Shown here: positions 11,775-23,675 of the stretch, piece by piece
Numbering within the stretch: position 1 is the stretch's first letter
Layout: every line of letters begins with the position of its first letter
Assembly (NCBI RefSeq): GCF_037038585.1
Contig: NC_092522.1
Location: 48,521,661 to 48,585,660 of the forward strand
Origin: Patagioenas fasciata
Taxonomy: Eukaryota > Chordata > Aves > Columbiformes > Columbidae
Direction: 5' to 3'
Length of the DNA: 64,000 bases
The notes under the pieces: generated by a model
Told to the model about the DNA's origin: nothing
Seen by the model: only the letters and a program-made list of their open reading frames with translations
The model's database searches: none
Made by a program: the position numbers and the translations under genes

Positions 11775-12719
11775 GTAAGCTTAAATATCAGACAAAATTT
11801 AAGGGAAAAGTACTTGCACTAATGCAACAGGATACAAACAGATGAAGTAATAAAAAATCCCGCTGTTGAGATTATACTTACTGGTAAAGATCCTTTGTGG
11901 ATCTCAGACATTTTATGTTTTTCTTTTATCTTAAAATAGGCACCAGAATCTCCCTTTATGGACATGAGATGGAGTTTCTCTGTCAGAGACAGCTGTTGCT
12001 GCCTGCTGCCATCTCTCCTGTCACTCCTCATTCAACCAAGGGAGGGAAGGGTAGAGGGCAAAAGCTATGACTCTTTTTCTATGTCATCCAAAGCTCAAAT
12101 ACCCCAGTTTTCACACAGCTCGCTTGAGAAAACTTTCTTCTCAACACCTGTGATTAGTCTCTGGACTCCAGACGGTATCATATGAAGAGTTACTTTACTT
12201 CTGTCTTCCATTACCCTCAGGATCCTTTGCTTAACACTTGTAATCTATATCGTAATTAGCAAAATCCTTCTTCTGGAATACTTGTCATTGTTACTGTCTT
12301 CTTCAGGCAAATAAAACACTACACCTGTAATAATGCCCAATCTTCTCACTAGATTTGAAACTGTCATTTTTCTGTGAGCTCTTGTAAAAAACAAATGTGA
12401 TACTACAGATGATGTTGAGCAATACCAAACACTGCTCTCTACATTTTACGGAGGCACTTCTGTCAGACACTGTCACAGATACTATGTGAAGAGCCATCTC
12501 ACCTTCTGCCACATGTAGGAAAGAAGACGCCATTTCATTGTCTGCAAATGGATTTTTAAACAAGATGTTACATCTGACATTGCATTTAGGCATTAACTGA
12601 TTTTTTATGTGAATAAGAGTTACTAACTAGACGGCAGAAATTAAAAACTATTCATACATTTTGAAGAGTGAGGTGGGCAGTCACTGCAGTCCTCTGTTTC
12701 ATGCTCTGACACCTTCTCT
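11775..12719. other. No supported feature
   Basis: Short open frames on both strands only (for example 12303-12593 minus). No recognised repeat. Confidence 0.35.
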
Positions 12720-12870
12720 CCTTCTCCTGAATAATCTAATTATAATGGGAGTTTCCGCTCCAAAAAGCCCTGGGCATTAATCATTTGGTTTGTCAAGATC
12801 TCAGCTCAATTATTGTCAGCCTGCATCTCTGCAACTAGGAAATTACTTTAAAAGTTACTCCAAAGTGATG
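12720..12870. promoter_or_regulatory. Homeodomain/SOX-motif-rich block, candidate conserved noncoding element
   Basis: The block holds TAATTATAAT (12737-12746), ATTAATCA (12776-12783) and CAATTATTGTC (12807-12817), i.e. several TAAT cores and a SOX-type ATTGT within 80 bases. It is non-repetitive, with no coding frame. Such composition is typical of developmental enhancers in gene-poor vertebrate regions. Conservation cannot be judged from one sequence. Confidence 0.2.
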
Positions 12871-15800
12871 TCAGAGTGCGAGCATTGAACAGAGAGGGGA
12901 TAGCTGGGCTTCGCAGTGTAACAGCAAAGCGTCCTCCATGGGACACTGCTGAGCTGGTATGCAGTGCTGTTTCCAAGGAAAAAAAAATTAATGCAATCAA
13001 TTTACTTCACTTTTTGCCTTGTCTCAAAAATTATTGAGTCATTAATCTTAGCAATGTCATGGTATTGTCATTCACTGAATTCAATTAAATAGGAGCTCAC
13101 CATTAGAAACCTGTGTGTTCTTCACATGCAGTAACAGCCTTCTTGACCATAATGAGTGGAAGTCCCCATGTTGAATTTGGGGGAATTTAAAAGAAAGAAG
13201 CTAATGAAGATTAATAGGGTAAACCACTTCAGTATGCTGCATCTTGTACACAGCTAACCCTGACAGTCCTGGGCCAAGTTCTTCTTATGTAGGGATAGGC
13301 ATTAAATGGAAATGCAAGTTCACAAGCTTCATTTCAGGGCCTTTAGCTCTTGTGCTCTTCAATTCTCTAATTTCTGTTTTCACTGAGCTAATGCAGAATT
13401 TCTGGACCAAGAGGCCAGGGGCTTCCACGCACCAGGGCACTCAGCTGCCTCCCTTGGAAAACTGTGCTGCAGAGTGGCTTTGTGCCCTTGTGTCATAGCA
13501 GTCACTGCTGAAACAGCAACGTTACTGCAATGCAAAGGAGTGTTCACCAAAGAAACTGAGTGCTGATGATCTGAAGGAAAACCAGCTGATCTGAAGAGAA
13601 ATTGGAAAAAACAATGTATGTCAAGGGGTTAATTAAGCTGAAGGTACTTTACACTGCATGAGCAAGCAAAAGTTTGTGTGATGCCACACAAGAGTGAAAT
13701 TAACATGGGAATATCAATGAAACTGCAGTACATTAGATAGATAGATCATCGGGGAAAAGATATCTCATTATGTCTAAGGGAACATAAGAGACTTCTTTTG
13801 GCCATCAGGTTGAAATTTTGTCACTGGGAATGTTACAAAAGGTGGCACTCAGATTGATGAAGGGAAGGTGTTGCTGCTGACCACTGGGTAGTGCTCAAGG
13901 GGGATTTTGGGGCTACCTCTATTTCACACATGAACACAGTGCCACAAATCCCAGGCTACTCTTGACTGATTTAGAGACACCTTATGACATGGGCTGCAGT
14001 TTATTAGCAATAACAAATGTTAGTTTGATTCCCTAAGGATGCATAGCTGGAAGATAACAGGGCTGTGCCTAAGGGAATTAGTCTTGCCTGTCAGCAGAAC
14101 TAATCAGCTATAGCAATGGTGACAGCATAATGATATGACAATAGGTCTTCCATTTTTGGAACTGACAAGGATGTGTAACGTTAATATTAAATTACCTAAA
14201 TTACAGGTGTAGAGTGTGTTAAATCCTCAGGTCAGTAGACTCATTCAGATGTGTATTATATTTTCACTGCAGCATAATCCTTTTTAGAGGATGACTTTAT
14301 TCCCAGAGGAGGGCATCTGTACAGAAATTTAATACACTTTATCTTGTTCTTATTGACTTTGTACCATTAACTGACTGGCTTTCACTATCCTAAATGTATC
14401 TGTGGCAGACCAAGGTTTGCAGCACTCCACCTCTAATCTTCACAAATATCTAAAGACCCACTTGTCTTTGGTGTTATGGACCAAAGAGATGAGGGCAAGT
14501 TATTGCTCACATTGTGCTCCTGTGAACAAAAGGTATGACTTCAGAGTTTGAAAAGACAGTGATGGTTTTGTCACTGATACTTCCCAATTCCTGTGTTGGG
14601 AAAGGAGCACCAAGACTTGAGGAACTTTATCCCTGATCAGGTGTAACCATTAGAGTGGTATCCAAGAAGCAATGTACATGTCTTCATCTCTGGTCATTTC
14701 CTGGCCTCCTAGACCAGGAACCACCTCTTTCAGCGGGCCCATTAGGTTCTGGTCTAACCCTGTATCAGTTATTCAGTGCATGCTTTGCATATTCAAAGTG
14801 TTTCTACAGGCTTCGTAATGACTCAAGGCATTGATTACTGTTCCTACAGTAAACAGTTGTAGTGGCTTAACTCCTTACAATTCCCCATCATTTGAGGAAT
14901 GACCCTTTCTTGGAGACAAGTCCTTCATGAGAAGAGAATAGGTGCCTGCTTTTACAATGTCTCAGTTTACGTCATCTTACTTAGCACAAACCAGCCTTCA
15001 GTAGAAGCATCACTGACTTTTGAACATCAGAAGGAAGGCAGGTGTCTTGACAACAGCTTGCGTCAGAGCACAATAAAGTCTCAACTGCCTCCAGACTATC
15101 CACCAGGACACCTTGGTCATAGTCTTGCAGTACTAGCGCAGCAGGTGATCAGTGGCTGGTACTCACCAGGTCAATAGTCTTGAAGGGAGCTCTGTATTCT
15201 GAAGTCTCTGCATTATTACAAGGAGGAGTGCTTTCCTGGTGAAGCCCAAATGTGGAGCTAATATTGCTTAGCTTCTGCTTCATGAAATTGTTAAGGTGAA
15301 ATTGTAAAAGTCAGTGAAAAGGCTAAAAGACCACTCCCTCAGTATATGCACTCTTTCATCAACTTCCTTCTCCTTTTTGCCACGTGGTTGTGGTATTTTC
15401 ATTACCTTTTTAACTTCTTCTCGTTGACTCTTTATGGGGACTCTTAGCACTAGCAAGTCTTGCAAAGTCCTCTGCTTTTTTTTTTTTTTGCCCTTTTTCT
15501 TTTTTTCTTTTTTTTTTTTCTGTGGTATGATTCATTGTTTGACAGAAGGACTTTTTTCTATATTAAGAGGAAGAAAAAGTATTTCCACAGAGAATAGCTG
15601 GGGAAAAAGCATGCAAGCATCATGGAATGATTTGAGCCAAGAGCAAAAAAATAAAAAATAAACATTGAATGTAGCTGAAGGAAAGTGCAGCCATAACTCG
15701 CAGTACAAACTGTAGGGAGATGAAAAGGAGATGATGATTTGCTGAGGGATGAAAGTGGTCTTTACTCACAATGATGTATTTATTTGTAGCTCATAATTCT

Positions 15801-16433
15801 GAGCAGATTTTTCAAGTAATTGGAAATACCAAGTGCTGTATATTGTTGGTTTTATCACCTTATATTTTTTTTCCTGCTTCCTCTCCTCTGACTAGGAGAA
15901 TAACAAGAAGGAAAAAAGCAACAAATGACCACATCTGAAAAATGAACATGTGTTTTAGTTTATGTACTTGCACCTTCCCTTTTACTTCTGTGATAGGTTC
16001 TCAGTTTGTAACATATCGATGACAGACAACTCTTATTGAAGTAGCCTTTGTGTTCTCCCAGTGTGCAGCGGGAAACAGCTTGTATTCCTATACATGTAAC
16101 CATTTTAGTTAGTTAACTAGTTTAGTTTGACTATTAAGGTGTCACCCCTGGGCCCACTTCAGACACTGAAGCCAGACATGGTGCTAAGTGAAGGATGTCA
16201 TCCCACCCCATTGCGCTGTGGACAAGCTCATCCCACACCGCCTTTATTGTGGGCAGTGGCTGGTGTGACGGCTGCTGCCTTCGTTCCTCTGATGGCCCTG
16301 CAGATGAAGCAAGGGCACTGGGAAGGTGTGAGGCTTCACAGGACCTGGGGAGAGGGGAGATTGGGACTGGGTAAAAGAGAGCAGCCTGGGCAAAGGCACC
16401 AGCACAAGGAGAAATCCAGGGAGCAGAAAATGA

Positions 16434-16456
16434 GATGGGATAGGATGGGATGGGAT
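16434..16456. repeat. Short ATGGG-type simple repeat
   Basis: Imperfect runs of a GATGGGAT-like unit over about 23 bases. Confidence 0.6.
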
Positions 16457-17763
16457 TAAAAGTGAATTTGATGGTGGGAGGAAGACTAGAAAAGAGCAAG
16501 AAGCTTCATCTGCTGCGGAAATCGGGAGCTACAGGGTGAATTAAGCATTGAAGTACAGGAAATTAAAAGCTTATGTCAAGGTTGAAGCAACTGATGACTG
16601 CTCTGAAAAATGCAATTCTGTCTTTACAGTCATCAAAGAGATCCTGTGTCATGCTTGACACACATCTCTTAATCCAAATTTGGCATTAGTAGTCACTGAT
16701 GCCCTGTTTCTTTTTCTGTTTTTTGATGCCTGACCTGAGATGTTGGAGCACTTCCAGCTGTGGAGGCTGACAATGGACAATGCTAGTAGGTGTGTTTCAT
16801 GATGTAAATTGCCAAATATGCCCAAATTATCATACCCTCGTCACTTCAAACAAGGTGCTGCAATCAGTGCTACCTTTTGACCTTACCCTTTCTATGCCTC
16901 AGCTGTGAAACAGGAATCAGACAACCTCCACCCCTCATAGTGCTGCTGTGGTGCAAAGTCATGTACAAATTCAGCAGGTCCTGAGGTGTGAATCAGCCCG
17001 CAGGGTGATGGGTGGCCCGTGGGAAGCACCATGAAGCCAGGAGCCCAGCCCCAGAGCTGGAAGCAGAACAGCAGAGGATGCCGCCCAGTCTCAGCCATGG
17101 TGCAAAGGAAGAGGGGTTACAGGGGTCACCAGAAAGGCTGTACTGGGAAGGCAGCTTGGGAATTGTTGGATCAAAGTTTGAGATGGGTTCAAAGACTGTA
17201 GTGCTTGACTGGCAAACAACCAGATGAGGAAACACTCCGCTTTCTGAGAAGGGTTTGTATTGTGCACAGAAAAAGAGGTTTCATTTGCAGAAAGCTGAAT
17301 TTGAAACAGAAAACATTGAATATCTGCCCATCAACGGAACACAATCTGCCATGTATAGTCACTGTGATAGGCCCTGTGATAAGAAAAGAGATGTGGGTAA
17401 GGTGATTTCAAACATGATGTATTCCAAATTACCTAAATTTTGAGCACATAATTTGGCAACCTTAATAACACTTTTCAGTGTTAAGCTGCAAAGAGTGCTG
17501 ATAGAAAATGAACTTAAAAGCTGACATCTTCAGGGACAAAGGAAGAACCAGTCTAAAGCATCGTCTTAGAGAAAAGCAAACATTTCTCTCCAGATCCTTT
17601 TCTCCTGTGACCTTTAGTATTCAGCTTTAGATGTGAAATTTCTTCAAAAAGTTGCGTCTGTCTCACAGCAGGGAGAAAGAAAGGGACTGGTAGGTCAGAA
17701 ACTACTGCTTGCAACTAAGGTAATGAATTCTAATTAAAACACTGTAAATCAGGATAATGCCAC

Positions 17764-17785
17764 AAAAAAAAAAAAAAAAAAAAAA
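17764..17785. repeat. Poly(A) tract, 22 bases
   Basis: Uninterrupted A run. No retrocopy body with an open frame is apparent immediately to its left. Confidence 0.9.
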
Positions 17786-20700
17786 GTAGTTGGGTCAGAT
17801 AATTTGTGATCTTCTCCAGCCATTTTGTCCCTATGCAGCACAGGTTGGTCAGCTAACTAGTCTTTGTGGCATGAATGCCTTTCAAAATATTCATTATAGG
17901 CAAAGTCAACAAAAGGTGAAAACCCATCATAAAAGAAGTCACGTCAAGGCTGAGAACTTACCCTGTGTGCTCAGGCCACACACTAAAGTGATGATATTAC
18001 AATCAGAGAGTAAACAAAACAAAGCCCAGCGGTGTGGTAAAGAAGCCGGTCATTGTGACCATGGTATGGTGCAGACAGGATCTCTCATTGCACATCCTGC
18101 AACAGGAGTCACGGTGCCACCTTTTTGTTAAGTAGCTTCCCAGGTGCCAAGGGGGAGCATGGTGAAGCATGTGCAAGAAATACCCATATTTGTACGTGAT
18201 TGGGGTTACTTCTGAGTGCCTCACTGGAGCATATAGCTGCTGCGGTTGGACATTTGCTACCGTGTTCCTTCCCAAGCTCCCATTCCGAAAGCAAGAGTTT
18301 CAGTTTCAGCTAGTCATAAAACGAGAACAATCCAGCATCACTTTTTTTTTTTTTAACCATTTATATTTATAATTTGTGAATAACAAGGGAAAACAGAGAT
18401 GCTATCATGCCAAACAATGCAGTCGAAACACTCTGCTCATCTTGTTATAATAGCCTAGAGGAAAATAAATATCATGGCATTTTGTGCAGAAGCAATGCAG
18501 TACAAATAATGAAGTACTTCTATTCTGATATGGCGATTGAAAATAACAGGTTCACAAGCAAAAGAGGTGGGACCAAACACATTAGGTACGCACACCTAGT
18601 AACAGCAATAAAGGTTATATTCCTGGGAGGAACAGTGTGACTAACAACAGATGACATGCAATTTTTTTCAAAGAATAGCAAATTGTTAAAAGGCCTTGAA
18701 GTGTAGTAATACAGCACATGAGTGATCCCATCTCTCATTTGCTGCCTGGCAAACTTGATTAAGTATAGTAGATATGAATGCTGCAAGCAGCTACATGATC
18801 TTCCTCTACAGTTACGTAAGTAGGTTTTGACTTTGTGGTAACCTGTGTGCTTCAGCAGAGAATAACCAAAACTCAGCTTCGATTCCTGTTAGAAAGATAG
18901 GGGAAAAAAACCTGCAAAACCAGTGTGGAATATTTTCCATATTGGCTCCATTTGAAAGACAGAGGCCTGTGGCCAGATCCTGAGCTGTTACCAAGGGAGA
19001 TGGCTCCACTGGCTCCAGCTGAACTCTCAACTTTCTCAAGGTTGCAGACCTGACTGTGAGCTTTGCAGCCCATGCCTTTCTTTACTAACTGCCTTTGAAG
19101 CTCTAAATAAAAGCAAAAGCAGTAGCCATACATCCCTTCTCCCTGTCTTTTAGGTGCTCAGTTTTTAGTACCAGCACTGTGACATACAAATAGTGAGGCT
19201 CAAATAAATTAACTTCTTTTCGAAAGCTGATAGACAGGTACTGGTGGTCCATATCAGGTCTTGTGTCAGGAAGCTCCACTGTCTCAGAAGTTAAGGCACA
19301 GGGGAATAATTTTTTTTTGAAGGGCATATATTTAGTGAGGCTCAGTCGGTGTGTGATTTGCTTTTGAAAAAAAATGAGATGGAAAAATGGAAAGATGCTC
19401 CTGCATTGGTTGCTAACACACTTGATTCAACTGCTACAGACGTATGAACACCTAGACTGGTGCTTGCATTTGAACAGTGCCTGCAGTTGCACTCGGAAGA
19501 AGAAGCTGACCCTCTGCATATCAGCCCTTTGCCAGTGTACCACCACCCCTCAGTAAATTGCCAGGGAAGCTCTGTGTTTCCTGACAGTAAATTTTCCCTC
19601 TGCAGATTCTTCAGGAAAGCTTCTCCTGTTTATGCTCTCATTCGAAGGCATCAAGCTAGGCAAGCATAGGCTTCCTCCATAAATTATCAGGACAATTTAG
19701 ATTTCTTTCTTAGGGAAACAAAACCAAGAGTGTTTCAATCTTAAATGCTTCTGACTCACATATTTTGTATTCACCACACTGGCTGTCAACGTATAAACAG
19801 CTATTCCACGGAGTTGTATCAGGGAGAGATTTGACTGTTCCCGTTTATTTCTTAGCTAATTTCTAATGAAATGTCCTAAAGACATGAGCTGTAGAACTTC
19901 TGATTAATGTGTACAGAATAGTTTGCCTTACTGCAATAAAGAAAGCAGAAGAAATTACTGAACAGCTAAATACACACTTTGGCTCTTAGCTAAATAAGTA
20001 CCTGGAATTCTTTACTAACATGGGAACTTCAACATCCCATCCCAACTGCCATATCAACAACCAACATCTGCAATATCATTGTTCCCAGTTTCTGTAGCTG
20101 GGGCCCACTCTGTGACCAGGCTAGGGAAAGTGTCCCAGTAGAAAAAAAATTGCAACTGACAAATAAACAAAAACTTTCTCCCTCTTTAACAGCCTCGGAG
20201 AGGAGAGGGGAAGCTGGTGACAGGCTTGCTGCTGTCATGGGTGAGCATAATGTAAATACGTCAACAGGCAGAATCCGAGATTTTGACAGATGTGACATAG
20301 CTGCAAAGCAAGTAATAACCAAGTGTTAAACCCCTGTAGTGAGTGTGCAGCCCATCTCTGCTGGCATTCTCCTTATCCTTTCTCCTCCACTCCTCCTTTT
20401 GTAAGATATTCTTTCTGTTTTTCAGCTTGCTCTTCCACCTCGTTTCCCCTTTCTTCTTTTTGTACTTTACACTCCACCTTCTCCTCTCTTGGGATGGGAG
20501 AGCTTGGGCCCTGTGATTCTTCATGGTTCATTGGTTTTGCTTTGCAGGGCTACATTCCTCCATGTCAAACAAAGATTGCAAGGAGGAGAGCAGAGGCTAT
20601 AGAAAGGAGGTTACATCAGGCATGTTGTCAACAGTGCTGAAATGTGTTTGTAACCTTGCCAGATGGATGGACAGCCCCTGCGCAGCAGGGGCTCTGAAAA

Positions 20701-21142
20701 GCAGATTCAAAGTCACACATACCAGAGGGTGGGGAGGAGAGGGGGATGGAGAGGTGGGATGCCGAATTTCCATACATTTCCATGAGCTTACTGTCATTTC
20801 TGCCTAGCATGTCACTAGCAGCATATTACAAGGCTTTTCTGCACTAGTCCTGCCTATTAAAATCATATCCTGACCTAGATGCTTCGTTTCCCCCTCAAAA
20901 CAAATGCATACGGTGGAAAGATTATAGGACTGCCTGGAGCTGGATGGAAGCATCCTTTGTCATGGTTTGCTTGTTTGTGCTTGTTGCAGTTGCTGTTCTA
21001 AGCAATGCAAAACAATTAAGCAACTATAAACAGGGATATCCCAGTCACACTTTGAGGGTATTGAGGATTTCATTCAACATCATCCAGGTACAAAGACACG
21101 TTGTGTAAACAGGCAGACGCTTGTCATGCCAGCAAGACTTAC

Positions 21143-21269
21143 AGGTGTTACAATCTGCATCAGTGCAGCGCCTGTGGCCGCAGGCGTGGCTGGGAACCCA
21201 TGGTTCCCAGCTCCCTCCAGAGGGCAACGGGGAAGAGCCTGAGCTGACGAGCTTAGTTTGTAAACACAC
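21143..21269 (-). CDS. Cysteine-rich internal exon candidate, possibly thrombospondin-repeat-like
   Basis: On the minus strand a strong acceptor (atgatgccaccttttcag) and a good donor (ACACCT followed by GTAAGT) bound 127 nt that are open in phase 0, ending with one spare base. The 42 residues begin VCLQTKLVSSGSSPLPSG and continue GSWEPWVPSHACGHRRCTDA, then DCNT. The W-x-x-W spacing followed by CG and basic residues faintly recalls thrombospondin type 1 repeats of secreted or adhesion proteins. The match is partial: the usual WSxWS and CSxTCG are not intact. The read-through frame past the donor adds more cysteines, so the boundary is not certain. No gene is named. Confidence 0.38.
21169..21211. 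other. Two adjacent GC-rich stem-loops
   Basis: A 6-bp stem (cgcctg 21169-21174, caggcg 21181-21186) is followed directly by a perfect 10-bp stem (gctgggaacc 21189-21198, ggttcccagc 21202-21211) with a 3-base loop. Both lie inside the minus-strand exon candidate, so they may be incidental to coding sequence or may be an RNA structure. Confidence 0.5.
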
Positions 21270-23065
21270 CTGAAAAGGTGGCATCATTAAAAATAGCAAA
21301 TAAGAGCATTCAACTCTGTTTATAAAAGGAGTTTACAGCAATGGCCAGTCCTTGATACTCCCCTTCTGCCGAAGCGTCACAGAAACTTCATCCAAAGTGC
21401 AGTTTCTCTTGGGCACAGCAGCCAACTCTAGCTCAGCCCTCCATCCCACCACCACTGACCCACCACTGTCAGCTCTGCTCCATTAAGAACCAAAGGGATA
21501 GATCTGTCCATGGAGCCTTGAGGACTGGGTTTTCGAAGCAGGGCTTACTCTAAACATGCATTTTTCTGTCTTTCAAAATGTGCTGTAGCAACCAAATCCT
21601 GAGCGGACAGCTGAACTACTTTGCAGCCTGGACTGAAGGCTGAATGATCCCCTGCCTGCTCCAGCACCTGAGGTTCATAAGACACAGTCAGAAGTATCCT
21701 TTTTCTCCTGCGAAGTCCGTGACACCAATCAACATGGAGACAACTGGTCTCCTTTGTCCGAGAAGCCAACCATCAGCAATGCTTCCTATCACTGCAGTGA
21801 CTCACAGCTCTGTCACTGGCCTTTTGGGTTGGAAATTATGGAACCAGTTTTTCTAATTCTTATCTCTCAGAACAACATAAGGCGTGTCCTAAATCACACT
21901 CCCCAGTCTTGGACTCTACAGGCTCTTATGTCGACTCAGCTTTGGAGAGTTGTGATGCCTGGAGCGAGATGGTTTAGCTGGTTCCTTGAAGTGCTCCCTG
22001 CACTTGGAAAGGCTCAGCTAGACTGAGACCCCAAATGCTGCCCTTCCCTGGAGAGGCGCACTGGGAGAATCCAGCCTCACAGCTTTCATGCCCAAGCACA
22101 GCAAGACATTTTTGGAAGAATTCAGGGCTTAGAAAGATTGTAACAATTTTTAAGTAGCCTAAAATAGACCATACTGTATCATGCCACTTTATCATGCCAC
22201 TTTAAAATGAAGTTCCAGTCCGGTTGCCTGAATTTAGCTACTTACAAAAGCTAAACTACTTTTGAGATAGCTTTTCATACATTTTGTCTTATGCTGGTGA
22301 CAACCATATATAACTGCATGCGTGTGTCAGCCAATTCTTTATTTCAGAGGGAACTAAATAATTTCTTTTCTGCCTGTTCCACTGTTTACCTTCCTGCTCC
22401 CTGCTCCAGCAGCTGAAGGACAGGAAACTTTCACATAATAAGACAAGCCCAAAGACAACAGTTCTGGTGGCTTGAGAAGGGTCAAGCAGTTCTCCAGCCC
22501 AACTTGCCACTGTGTGTGGCACCACAGCCGTGTGCTCTGGCAGGCAGCAAGCTGCTTAGTTGTTCTACTGCTTCAAGGAGCTTAAAATAGGACCTTCCCC
22601 TGGAGCAAAGGCAGTGGCTGAGAGTGAGCAAAGATGTAAAATGAGGAGTGTCAGGTACCTCACATGTCTCCAGACGCCACTAAGACATTTCTCACTGAAC
22701 CTTAAAGCTGTTGTTTAATCACTCCACTCACAGCCAGATTCCTCTTTTTGCTTATAGAATTTCTGCAGTCTGCTATGTGTTTTCAGTCAAGATCGAGCTG
22801 TTTTCCAGCAAAAAGGTCTTTTCAAATCTGTAGTCATGTCTTATTTGAACTCCAGCTGGGCTCCTTTCTGAGTGCAACTTGTCATGGTTTAAAATATAGC
22901 ATTTCTTTCTATAGCTGTTGTTTTACTGTTCATGTTTGAAGCTGACTCTGAGCTTCTGCCATCTTGTGCTCAGACCATCTCTTGACAGGGAGACACTGGG
23001 GCACAAGGACCATCACCATGCCATGCTTGGTCTCATGTAATACAGAAAATAGATAAAGATGTATG
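21270..23065. other. Noncoding stretch with one short tandem duplication
   Basis: No transposon or convincing exon. A perfect 13-bp direct repeat (atcatgccacttt twice) lies at 22178-22203. Open frames at 21545-21856 oppose each other on the two strands and are not recognised. Confidence 0.35.
22178..22203. repeat. 13-bp tandem duplication, two perfect copies
   Basis: The unit atcatgccacttt occurs twice head to tail with no mismatch, suggesting a recent slippage or duplication event. Confidence 0.85.
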
Positions 23066-23335
23066 TTACGTTACGTTACGTTACGTTACGTTACGTTACG
23101 TTACGTTACGTTACGTTACGTTACGTTACGTTACGTTACGTTACGTTACGTTACGTGTTATGTGTTATGTGTTATGTGTTATGTTATATGTTATGTTATG
23201 TTATGTTATGTTATGTTATGTTATGTTATGTTATGTTATGTTATGTTATGTTATGTTATGTTATGTTATGTTATATGTTGTGTCATGCTATGTTGTGTGA
23301 CGTTATGTTGTGTCACGTTATGTTGTTATGTTATT
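23066..23335. repeat. Composite pentanucleotide array (TTACG)18-(TGTTATG)4-(TTATG)16 plus degenerate tail
   Basis: Eighteen uninterrupted TTACG units occupy 23066-23155. Four TGTTATG units follow (23156-23183), then TTATATG, then sixteen TTATG units (23191-23270), then a degenerate tail to about 23335 that still contains two ACGTTATG blocks. TTATG differs from TTACG only by C to T at the CpG, the expected product of methyl-cytosine deamination. The array has no stop in some frames, so it yields long artefactual open frames of a repeating pentapeptide (VTLRY and VMLCY). These are not genes. Confidence 0.97.
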
Positions 23336-23433
23336 TTACAGGCAGAACGCTGCAGCCATCTGTGCAGAGCTACATCCAGCAACTTTATAATGCCATGCTT
23401 GACAGACAACTGATTTACCCAAATATCTGGTGA
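23336..23433 (+). other. Unique sequence abutting the array, acceptor-like junction
   Basis: The array tail ends in gttattttacag, a consensus splice acceptor. The following 98 bases are open in the array frame and read QPSVQSYIQQLYNAMLDRQL before the stop. No donor is present before the stop. It could be a last exon using an acceptor supplied by the repeat, or plain chance. Confidence 0.15.
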
Positions 23434-23652
23434 ACACTTGATGGTCTACTAAGATAAATTAGTGTCTAATCACTGCTTCCTACCCCATTAATATATTCAT
23501 TGGTTTAATGCCTGTCATGAAGAATGGTAACATTTCAGCGAACTACCATTATTGAGAAATTTTATACCCCACAGCTCAACATTGTCTGATTTCGCAAACT
23601 AAATTATCAGCTCAGGATCTTTCTCAACCTACTGTCACAAATGTGATATGTC

Positions 23653-23675
23653 TTTTTTTTTTTTTTTTTTTTTTT
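23653..23675. repeat. Poly(T) tract, 23 bases
   Basis: Uninterrupted T run followed by a G-rich segment (gcgggggtgggggga). Confidence 0.9.

Larger units (their letters stand above)
12871..21142. other. Long noncoding stretch, simple repeats only
   Basis: No transposable element is recognised. There are T-rich tracts (15477-15523), a short GGGAT-type repeat near 16434-16456 and an A22 run (17764-17785). A minus-strand donor at 15167 and a 21-nt minus-strand microexon-like signal near 17955-17980 were seen but not accepted. Overlapping open frames at 16127-16499 on both strands look like chance. Confidence 0.35.

Noticed and set aside
15165..15210. Minus-strand donor GTGAGTAC with a possible 42-nt exon
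   Set aside because: Joining it to the 21143-21269 exon phase gives an immediate stop, and no other partner is seen.
17950..17985. 21-nt minus-strand microexon-like signal before GTAAGTTC
   Set aside because: Too short for a frame test, and the good splice consensus alone is common by chance.
23059..23433. Open frames of 124 and 116 codons with repeating pentapeptides
   Set aside because: They are produced by the stop-free TTACG/TTATG pentanucleotide array, not by a gene.
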